DNA from: Haemonchus contortus
Lineage: Eukaryota > Nematoda > Chromadorea > Rhabditida > Trichostrongylidae
Length of the DNA stretch: 64,000 nucleotides
NCBI GenBank assembly: GCA_000469685.2
Contig: LS997562.1
Span: 10,058,007 to 10,122,006 of the forward strand
Direction of reading: 5' to 3'
Shown: piece by piece, positions 13,181 to 23,467 of the stretch
How the letters are laid out: the number at the start of each line of letters is the position of its first letter
Numbering within the stretch: the stretch's first letter is position 1
Translations under genes and position numbers: made by a program
The notes under the pieces: generated by a model
The model's database searches: none
What the model was told of the DNA's origin: nothing
The model's input: only the letters and a program-made list of their open reading frames with translations

Positions 13181-15289
13181 TATTTATAGAACACGGGCAA
13201 CAAATTAGTCGTTCTGACACCAGGAAATGGATTCTGATGCAGCCGATGTCCTTATGTTCTCCTCATTGACTCAGTGCGAATGGCGGACAAAGTCCTTAGG
13301 GAATATTAATGACGGCAAATATTTGTCAAATGTACCGTAGGCCATAGACATGAAGCAAATGGCACTGGGAACCACCACGGCATCGTTACATCTGAACAAA
13401 TATTTCCAAATATGGGAACGATTGCCCAAAAAGACCATGCTCGGGTGCCTGTCAATAATCGATCGAGCATGCTTTCACGTACAGTCTTTCTCTTTGCCTG
13501 CCTCTAGGCCCATGCTGCTGCCCTTCCTTCTTTTGGTCTATATGTCCAACTTGTCACCATTTGTTTACTATTTTTGTTTGTTTACCTCATTTACCTTCCT
13601 GTTCTCCCTGTTTCTTTGGAGCCCTGGGATGTGTTTCTCCAACAAACATTGCCGTCTGGTGGCTCATCTCTGCCAGACCCTTCTTTCCTTCCCCGTGCCA
13701 TCCTTTCCTTTCCTTCCCCTCCCTCCTTCTCTTTCCTTCCCCCGGGCAGTGGTAAGCCTACCTCCCCCATTCTTGCGGATTCGATCAATCATTCCCCAAG
13801 ACGGAAAGGAGCCCAAAAGGACAAATCTCTCACGAGGGGCGATCCTTTACCCTTTTATTGTTAGAGGGCGATGGTCAAGGCAAATGTACTTTCAAGTAAC
13901 AATTTTCAGAGGCCATGTACATGGCGTATCCTGAAACAGGGATCATTGAAACTGAACCCTTCATCTTTGGTTTATGTCATTAGGTGAATAAGCGGAATGG
14001 AATGTTTCCCAGTCCGATTGTTGCTTCACTGATGTTGATTGCAATCAATTAGCTCTAAAACCATCGTTATTTACTTGATTTGCGAAAAAGCCACTCCAAT
14101 AGCCAGCCTGGGAATAGCTTCTGATGCATTTGGAGGGGCTCAAATTTCAGTGATGGATCGAGATTTAGTGGGGTGGAATGTGGCTCACGAGCAGCACATC
14201 CCCCGGGTTGCTTCTTCCCATAGACTTGCCGTCTTCCCAAGCAGCAAGGGACTTGTTCCTAACGAACTGAAATAAGGTTTGGTTCGGTGATGTAATGAAA
14301 TTACAAATGTTTTTAAGTGAAACTAACCAGTAGCCGGCTTTTATAGTTGCATTCATTAGCGAGTGCGATTCCCATTTCTATGAGGACTATCTAATCAAGA
14401 TATGTGGGAAAATCCATTTGTTGCCGGGCTTTGGACAATATTTTTGATATTTCTGTGCCCTTTTACCCGTCCCCCGTAATTGCCTTTCATTTATCGATTC
14501 CAATCATTCATCGTACTTCGTGGTAATGAACTGAGCTGATTGGGACGGGTGGTCTTTACCGTGTGAGCTGTATTCGGCCGTTTTGGGAAGGTGGGTTCAT
14601 AATTGGTGGGCCACTTGTAGAGTTCCGAATCACAAATCCACAAATTACAATTATGCCCAACCCCCTCCTCCCCCCGCCCACTTTCTGGTCAGCATGACCG
14701 TCAGGATCGTTTATAGTTTGTAATGAATCCACTTCACGACCATCTTTGCCTGCTCGCAGACTCGCAATCGTGAAACCCGTATCAAAGGTTTTTTCAGACA
14801 GCTGTACTTTCTTTGCTCCATGTTTTTGACATTATTTACTGAGGAAACCGTGCTAAAATCACTGATTTCGGCGCAGCGCCTGCAGTATCGACTGCCGCGA
14901 CGCACGAAGTCGTGCGGCGCTGCAATTGCGCGTGCGATCATGAAGTGTAAATGCAACCCTAGAGCTGCGCTCAGTCTATACGGGATGAGAACAACCCTAC
15001 AGCAGTGCTCCATATTTTGATTATACTTATTCTTTTGCGCGATTCTCTCACCTGGAGTATTGAGCGCCGTTACCAAATCGGTCTGGATTTTCATCCTCGA
15101 TTCGAACGTGTGGACTATCCCACATTCGCCTGTTTATTATTCCTATTTCTTGGAAACCATTAAATGGTCATATAGCTAAGGCTCGGATTCCCATATCCTT
15201 TCAACTTTTGACATCGTTCTCCTTTATTGACATTGTATGTACTACTCCTCGCACTAAAAACGTTTGCCCTTTTTGACTGGCCAAATAGC

Positions 15290-15306
15290 CCCCCCCCCCC
15301 CCCCCT
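15290..15306. repeat. C homopolymer
   Basis: About 16-17 consecutive C. Similar G runs lie at about 25337-25353 and 52863-52875. Lengths may be sequencing-sensitive. Confidence 0.85.
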
Positions 15307-17324
15307 CTCACTTCGACGGAAGAGTGGTCGCTCAGCTCACACTGACTTGGCTTGATTAGCCTGGGAATCGCTCTCGACGCATCTGTGGAATCAAATTTCA
15401 TCGTTACCATGTGATTCTGTTTTTTCTTTCTGTTTGGAGTGGTCGTCGTCGCTCAGATGCCAGAAATAAACCGGCAGAGATTCATATGACCGAGAAAAAC
15501 GAAAGATTCTCGAAGAATCATGGCAGCCAATTGTGAAAACTGTTGAGGAAACAGGGATTCGCATTGTTATTTTTAGACGGAATTGTCAGATGTTTCCGCT
15601 CCAGAAAACCGTTGGTTATTATAAGTGATATCTTGTCAGCTCTTATCTTGACTTTTTCTGAAAGGAATCTAGATTTGAGAACTTCTTTTCTGACGTTTTG
15701 TCAACTTCTTTTTACAGATTTATTGGATATTTTACGAACGGCACTTGTCCACCTACTGGCTTGTATGAAGGCTGTGGTAATGGTCTAAGGGCCAAATTGG
15801 GTCCTATCGGCAAAAGCAGACCGGAAGTCTGCGCTAGGCTTGAGCTGAGCCCAGTGATCTGGCCAGGGTGGGAGGAGTGCTACTACCATTCAAGCCAACT
15901 ACCACCCGGGCCAAATCATCGAGGCCACACCTTGCCTAGCATCTGAGCTGGGGCCAGTAGACCAGTACAAATAGTCCGGTAATGCAACCAGATTCCCTCA
16001 GACCTTTCGGTTCTGAAGGAAGGGGGCCCTGCTACAAAAATTTCTTCCCGGTCAATTATTATTCGATTATGGGAAATGTATGTGGCTACATTTCTAAACG
16101 GCTAATCAGCACCTCACACATCGCATTTGACGATGTCAACATACGCCTATGCTTGCAGAAATTCTATACATTATTGACGCAAATTGACACCGACAGATGA
16201 TTTCATCGTTTTGTTGTTCGTCTGTCGTCGTGTCACACACCCTTTCTTTGCCTCTGACAGCTTAACGACACTGATTCCCTTGATTTTATTTTCTGTTCTT
16301 TATAAACATAGTCGCCAGGACGCCCTCGAACCCCTTTACTGTCCATATCCGTTTATCGATTTGAAGGATTAGAAGTCAATGGGTCTACCTTTTTCTATTT
16401 TATTTTTGTTCCTATATTGAGTTCATTTCTCTGAACATTATCCGCTACTTCTTCCTGAGCTGCGATCGAGTAGTGGACTGGCTTCTAGACCGAAGCTTAC
16501 CCGAATAGCTAGGCCCTTCGTTTTCCAGAGCTGGATTAATTGGTATCCAATTTATGAGGGAGAAGGAAAACAGTGATTTCTGCATAGAATCTTCCCCATG
16601 TCGTTCTGATGGCTGTGCAGCACGAAGCGAGAGCACTTTCGGAACTGAACCGCGTGCGTGGCGCACTCGGAAACGAAGTCAATCGACACGAGAAAAGTTC
16701 ACACACATGTACTTAAACTTCGTGTATTTTACACTACTCGATTGCCCCTTTGTCGTGATAGGGGAGTGAGCTAGTATCACAACTAGCGTATGGGTGGGAA
16801 TAGGGGAAGCGGCAGGAGTGGGAAAGAGTGGTGGGAGGGGCTGGTTCCCTTAACGAGCTGTTTCAGTAAGTGTTCAGTGCATGAATCGAAGCTGGGGTTA
16901 CAAGATTAATTAACGTACTTGTGAAGTGTGTACAGTCATTGGGGACGAGAAATCTATGAGAAAAGGATTTCGTATTAAGCTCCGCCCTTTTTGGCGCACG
17001 CTCCGCCCAACGCCGGCTTTCCTTTCGTATTTTTAACTATGTTTATCAATTTGCCTCAAGTTTGATATATCTCAATCTAATCTAAATAGTTGCACAGATA
17101 TTATTGAGCATCGTGACAAATACGTGATCATCTTATCAATCAATATTCAACCATGATTAGCCGTAGTTCGTCCGGGAGCAGGGAAAGCTTGTAAGTAAGC
17201 GATGTACTGGTGAGCAATTGCCTAGCCCACGGAGTTGTCACAACCTTCACGCTGCACTTTTCACTATAAAATTCCCTTTTGATTATTCCCGTTTGCTAAT
17301 CGGGTTTCGTAGCTGATCTATAGG

Positions 17325-17590
17325 GGCAACGTGGTGTAGTGGAAAGTGGCGCACTTCTACACACGCATGGTCCATTGGATCGATACCACATCAGGCTAAT
17401 CAAGCCTTCCACGATTCCGGGGTCGGCTAGTTGGTACCAGATTCGACGGGGAGGATAAATGTACTGGCTTGCACATCGGCTAGCCACCGCAAGCCACTGG
17501 ATAGGCCAGGTGCCTGTGCATTACGTCAACAATTTGGAGGGAAGTCGAAGGCGTGGGGCAATTCAAAAACTCAATCCATGATCCTTTATG
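17325..17590 (+). repeat. SINE family 1
   Basis: Head GTGGTGTAGTGGAAAGTGGCGCAC, then AAGCCTTCCACGATTCCGG, GGTACCAGATTCGACGGGGAGGATAAA and GCCACCGCAAGCCA. The B box is damaged (missing GGTTCGAATCC), so Pol III activity is unlikely. Confidence 0.83.
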
Positions 17591-18384
17591 GGTGATCTGC
17601 GAGTAACTTCAAAGTAATAAGGATAGAGTCCTTTGATTGTAGCCTTGCTAGTTAACTGGATTCTAAAAATAAACCTATGAATGAGCTACAACTACATTCT
17701 GGGGAAAAAATCTGTCGATCCTAATGTCTTTGTACCCAAATCATTGACGACGGCAACGATTCTCACATGTTCTTGTTTTTTGTTTTCTCGTTCGTTTCTC
17801 TCAGTCAGTCAGCCAGGCCGTCTTTCCTCGAATAGGCGCTACGATAATTAGCTTTCCCTTTTCGGAAGATCATAGCAGCCATTTCTGTATTGCATTTCCT
17901 CGAAGCCGTCAGCCTCGAAAATGCGATTTTCTCTCTATAATACTCTTTACTTTGGGAGAATATGTTGGTCTGTTGGAATAGCATCACTTTAGCCGCTTGC
18001 GTTCGTTTCAGCTCATGGCATATACACTGATTTTTATTGTAAAACCATTGCCATTTGTTGATTCGGGCCTGTATTGACGTAATATCAAATGTCCTGGAGA
18101 AAAAAAACCTTTTCATCGGGTCATCATTTTGTCACCTTTGTAAACATATGGCGTCTCTGATTTATGATGGGAAAAAAGTCTGATTCGTTTTCAATGTGAT
18201 CGTTCCTCGATTTATTTAGAAATCGATAACTCCCCCATGAACTTTGGAACTCGAAAGTTACCAGGGAACAGTGTCCGAGCTGAACTCTTTATGCATCTTG
18301 GCATCTTTCCTCACTGCCACTTTCACTGTCTATGTGTCTGGACTATTTTGAGCTGTGCGATCGAGATGTTCATCGAACTCTATT

Positions 18385-18415
18385 TATTCACTTATTTATT
18401 TATTTATTCATAGAC
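18385..18415. repeat. TTTA tetranucleotide repeat
   Basis: About six TTTA units. A similar AAAT tract lies at 22601-22628. Confidence 0.8.
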
Positions 18416-21400
18416 TTCACCAAGTGTGCCGGGTGGATCACCTGCTACCCAACGCATAGGTAGCAAATTACCCGCCCCCTAATACTGTACAATGTGAGTT
18501 TATGAGAGAAATGAGAGGAGAGAATCACTGATGTCAGAAGCTGTAACAGTAGCCAATGCATCCAAGAAGCCTTAGGCAGCAGGAGCCGCACCAGTTATCA
18601 TAGTGCCCCCACACCATAATAAGTAGTCATAAGCCAAAGTCAGAATTTTGGCACACGGTATGCCAACTTTCTTTATGGGACCGGCTTGTATGTTACTGGC
18701 TGTGTAGCGAGAAGCAAGCACTTAGGTGGGACGCTAGATTAGTAGCTTTTATGTCCAAAAGCAGACTTGGACTTTGCTTCTACAATAGGAACGGTGGCGA
18801 CGGGCGTATCGGACTTTTCACGACTGCCCTTCCGGTGCTTTCGCCATCGTCGGAGCCAAGAAAAATAAATGCCCAGAGAATTTGGAGAACTTTGGGAACT
18901 ATTTGTTTAGGCACTATCTTATCTTTCGCAGGCAAATTCAATGGTTTGGTCGTAATCTATGATTACGAAGTCAGAAACTGTGAAATGGAGTACGCTTCAG
19001 ATCCTTGGAAGCCCTGAAGGAGGTTCTGAAAAGGAAAAGGGCTGAAACGTCAGCCTAATAAAGGGTTTGTTGGAAATCTTGGCGGTCATACAGCTAAGGA
19101 ATGAATTTCTTTCGGAATTCTTGAAAGTTCTTTGTCATTATCGGTCTTGAATTCTGATTGCTTCGATAGGGCCAAAATACCCTTCCCTATCCCCAGCAAT
19201 AACGAAGAGGGACTCTGCTTTGACGGTACAATAATAATCAAAAACTAGAGTTATTCAAACCTTCCGCTCATTCCGACTATACGGAGAGTTTGAGGAAGTT
19301 TCATGTCCCTTTTTAAGGAATCCTAGATTTCCGAGTATATCAGATTGACACAGAACTGAAGTAGTTAAGAATAAATAACGTTGGAGTGAGGTTGCCCGTC
19401 GTTGGCCGTCATTTTTAGTCAATGTTGGGATCTTTGATGGTGATTTAATACAAATGAGGTTCCATGAAGGAAATTTATGATACCCTCCGATGTGAAATCG
19501 ATCCATTCTGTAGCTATTTTGGAAGGGAAGAAAAAATATTTTATATGTTCACATGAAGACAGGAGTCGTTTGAAAAGCTCTCGAGCCTTTTCATACGACA
19601 GATTTCTTCAGAATTTTCCTTTGAGCAACTGCTTCCTTGTTCACCTTTTTTCATTTTCTCAGATCCCTTTTTGCAAAACCAACACTCGATTTTGCGCTTA
19701 TTTTAATAGAAAAATGTTATCAAAATGAAGCCAAGCCTAGTAGCTCCCCTCAAGCCATTACCTCTCCCATTAGCCGGTTGGAGTTGTCAGTGAAATCGCC
19801 CTGAACCTTTTTTTGTACCATGACACTTCAGAAAAGGAGTAGTTCTGACTTCCGACCCGTGAGACGATTTTCTAGCGCTCTAGCATCACTATTCTCCTGA
19901 CCTGTGCAAATTCGTTGATAAGCCAATGTTGCTTAGTGGTCGGAAACTGACATCTCGTTCACATGATCCTTGGATCGGACCATTTGCTGGTCAGGAAAGC
20001 CACCTACGGTTGGTGGTTGATCATATTTGAATAAGCTAGCAATAGCAGGCGTTTATGGACCTCAAAAGCCTACTTTCATAAGTTTAATAAGTTGCTAAAA
20101 CAGAAACTACTTCGAGTGGGAGTTCGATAACCATCGGTCCCATGCACATACAAATACTTCACGATTTCAACTCGAGTTAGAGTCCACGGTACATCTTGAA
20201 AAACTTATCAAAATTCTCGGAGCGACATGTTTTTCTGCCGCTTAAATGTTGAAGAACTGTTTCCATATTAGGTATTGAAGTAGCAACTGAACTCTCCACC
20301 TCCTCGCATTGGTTACTACCCTAGATGGGGTAGATGGGGATGAGGGACCTACTTCGTCTGGCATGGTTCTAAGTATATAGTCGATCATTGATCAGCAAGA
20401 TAATTCTATACAGGGCCGCTGCAGTTTTTATTTCTTGGTCTTGGAGGCTTAACAGTTCATTTAAATTTGGCCTGTGCTAGAAAATGACGTGCATGATGAA
20501 AGACAAGCTGTATGCTGGAAGCAGTCCATGCAGTGGTAACTGAAAAAGCATGGTTCATCCTTGCAAAGCATCTCAAGAGCTTCAAGCGAGCTCCAGGGTA
20601 TTTGTTGAACGATAGGCTGGTTCTTGGCACACCAAAATTTATCAGGGGCTGGGAATGGCGCCCACAGCAGAGGTGAAGTAAAATTAAGGGCTTTTCATGG
20701 CCTCTATCGTAGTGGCCTATCTTCTCTTGTTTATGGGGAACTCCATTTCCATGTAAACGGACCTAATGTCACACAACCAGAGTGATCAATAACAGAGACA
20801 TTGTGTACAAGAAGCACTAATGCCTTGAGAGAATCCATTACTGCTTCACCCATCAATGCAAGCTACGTAGCCTCTTTCAACTGGACCTTGACCAGATGAA
20901 TTTTTTTTGTCATTTTTGTCTGGTTGTCCTTTTCTTTTGAAAATGTTTTTTTTGACAGAATCGACCCTGAAGTGTATGAATACAAGAAGTATGACGTGAG
21001 AATGACGTTCCTAGACAACTTGAGGACGAAGGACGGAGAATAAGGAGTTCATTTTGGCAGCTACTTCTACCTTTCTTGTCCATCATCAAAGCAAAAGCAG
21101 CAGCAACAGCAAAAGCAACAGCTATTCTCGTCCTTTCTCGGGAAAAAACGCTCGCCGCTAAGCCTTTCTCCTTTAGCATCTCCCTTGGCGCCTCTTCCTA
21201 ATTGTATGGAATTCATTGACAACTCGCAGCCGTCTCAACTCGATTATCCGAAGCTGTTTGCGGGCTTTCGAAAGGCTTTTCGGGCAACCACTCCCTCTAT
21301 AAAAGGAATTTCGGGGGTCCGAGGGGGTCCAATACATTTCCATTTCCTTGCGTAAACTTTCAAAGAGCCAGGATTATATACACTAGGAGGGCTGGGAAAA

Positions 21401-22249
21401 TGAGTGGTAAATATGGCTGATACCCAGTCGATTCTGTCTCTCATAGGCAACAGGAAACTCAAAGCAAATAAAATTTGGGAGCTCACCAGGAACTTGTTTT
21501 TCAACAGAACCAGCGAATTCTTAGGAAAACCCTAGGTCTTGCGCCAATATTCCTCTAAAAAATTGTTTGCTCCCATTTTTTATGGCCCATAAAAAAATTT
21601 CTTCGCCCCAGGGCCTCAATGGTTGATGAGCACTTTTGTTCATATGACCATCAATCATCATTTTAAGACAGGGATGAAAATCTTGACATTGACAGATTGC
21701 CAGAACTTTCTCTCACAAGTCAATCACAGATGTTCACCAAGCAGCTGAGAATTCCCAGACTTCACCCAGAGGTGAAAAGCCCCAGAACCTCAAAAAAGCT
21801 TATGCAAACGTCAGGGGTCTCGATTACTGATTCGTCATGAATCCTGGAAGTGCATTGATGTAGAGCATGGAAAAGAAGTTGAAAAACGTGGAAGAGTTCG
21901 AAGTTCTCAGCATCTGTTGGATTGCGGAGGAGTTCTTACAGTTGGTTTCCCAAGGATATTCTTTCCAGGTGACGTAGTGTGCTCATTCAGAATCTTATCG
22001 AGGCCTGCCTTGACCCTCTTCAAGGCTCTACAAAACTAATGTTGTTTTTGAAACTGTCCTCTAATTTTTTTTCAAAAATGGACATCAACATGGGTCGCTC
22101 TCGAAAAGGGGACTTACAGGATTCGAACTTTTGAAAGAGCGTTGGATGAAGTGCTTCCCACAATCAGTAATGGTTTTTCCACGAAAGCAGTTTCGGATGA
22201 ATCACTAGTTTACTTGCTAGGTGGAGAAGAATATCATTTCATAGTAACA

Positions 22250-22500
22250 ACATAAATAATAATATAATATAATATAATATAATATAATATAATATAATAT
22301 AATATAATATAATATAGAGCAATTTAATTTAATTTAATTTAATAAAATATCATGTGTTATTCGTTTAATCTGAAATAATATAATATGATGCAATGTGTTG
22401 TAAAAGAACGTGTTGTAGTATAATGCGATATTATGTAGTATAACATTGTATCACATAATATGACACGATATAATACAGTATATACATTTATCACCACATC
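22250..22500. repeat. AATAT pentanucleotide satellite with AATTT block
   Basis: About eleven perfect AATAT units (22258-22316) are followed by four AATTT units (22321-22342). Then comes a decaying TAATAT/TATAGTA tract to about 22490. No gene. Confidence 0.9.
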
Positions 22501-23227
22501 CAATCTATTCCGTAACCACTCGAATCAGATTTTTTTCAGATTTTCAGATTATTTTGAATTACTGATAGAAGATACATATAATGCCTGATGCAGCGTCTTC
22601 AATAGATAAATAAATAAATAAATAAATAATACTACCTTTGTTGCTTATCGGTATCAAAATGAATGGTTTTGCAGTATATATACAGGGTTGAATTATTCTC
22701 CATGAATTGGAAAAAAAATCAAGAAACATAAAGCAACCCTTTGGTGACGGAAATCCTGGTACTGATATCAATCACAACCCCCTAACGAAAACGAAAAAAC
22801 AACCACAAGCAACATTAACAAGCGGCAATAGCAGCTGAGCCTTGCCTCGGTCATCAGGCATTTCCAAACCAAATTCATGGGCTATATTCCTTTTGTTTTC
22901 ATTTTCTATGAGTAGTTATTGGTGTTTTTAAAATCCTTCGAACCTAGTTTAGAGCTTTAGCCCCTCTTTCTGGGGTTTTGAGTAGAAAGTTTTCGGGAGA
23001 TTTAATATAGTAGGCGTATTCCCCATGGCGATATCCTAGATAAGACATTAAAAACTGAATCCATTAAATATAAATTTGAGGCGATCGATTTGTTGGACAA
23101 ACCTAAGTGAGCATTCCCACTAGGAGGACTCGGCTTCAGTGTAGGTGTTTCCAAAATCTCGTTTTTTTTTGTCGTCCGTCAGCCGTAAACAAGATTGTTC
23201 GTCTAGATCTCGATTGCCACGTATATC

Positions 23228-23233
23228 CACGTG
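23228..23233. promoter_or_regulatory. CACGTG E-box upstream of GOPC
   Basis: A perfect palindromic CACGTG sits 124 bases before the chosen ATG, with a near copy (CCACGTA) about 12 bases further upstream. bHLH factors bind such sites. Its use here is inference only. Confidence 0.3.
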
Positions 23234-23356
23234 CTCTCCCAACAGTGTATAAGCTCATTTCCCCAATTTCCCCAGTGGCTATCGTTGGTATTTCCGTTGT
23301 CTTTATGTTTGTTTATTGTTTATCGATCCCGCAAAGTAAACCGTTGTATTATCAGA

Positions 23357-23467
23357 ATGACAATGGGGACGGAGTCCCCTGTGGCGTGGTCGGATGCGCT
23401 TGAAAAGGATTTCGACAAAGCATTTGTGGCCCTTGATTTATTACTAGGCGAAATCGACAGCGATCAG
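23357..23467 (+). CDS. GOPC: GOPC exon 1 (start codon)
   Basis: Encodes residues 1-37, including the conserved LEKDFDKAF...LLLGEID block, and ends in phase 0 before a GTGGGT donor. The frame is open upstream to 23231, but that extension is hydrophobic and not family-like. A TTATCAG acceptor-like site ends at 23355, one base before the AATG start. That is a typical distance for nematode spliced-leader trans-splicing and supports the chosen ATG; the ATG at 23363 is an alternative. Confidence 0.9.

Larger units (their letters stand above)
13181..22249. other. No supported gene
   Basis: Between the mariner and the AATAT satellite. Holds one SINE (17325), the C homopolymer, and a GC-rich island at about 14860-14950 with nested short palindromes (GCACGA-AG-TCGTGC). 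At 18420-19080 there is a stretch ending GGGCTGAAACGTCAGCC followed by an AATAAA-like run, which looks like a retroelement 3' end. The pyrimidine-rich 194-residue frame at 13350 is composition-driven. Confidence 0.55.

Noticed and set aside
13350..13934. 194-residue plus-strand frame
   Set aside because: Driven by long pyrimidine runs (Ser/Phe/Leu/Pro-rich) and open in several frames at once; no motif.
21085..21125. CAG/CAA-rich stretch as a polyglutamine exon
   Set aside because: Too short and imperfect, and the frame is not bounded by splice sites.
23231..23356. N-terminal extension of GOPC as a signal or membrane segment
   Set aside because: Hydrophobic but interrupted by likely splice acceptors (23275, 23355), and GOPC proteins are cytosolic peripheral proteins without such a segment.
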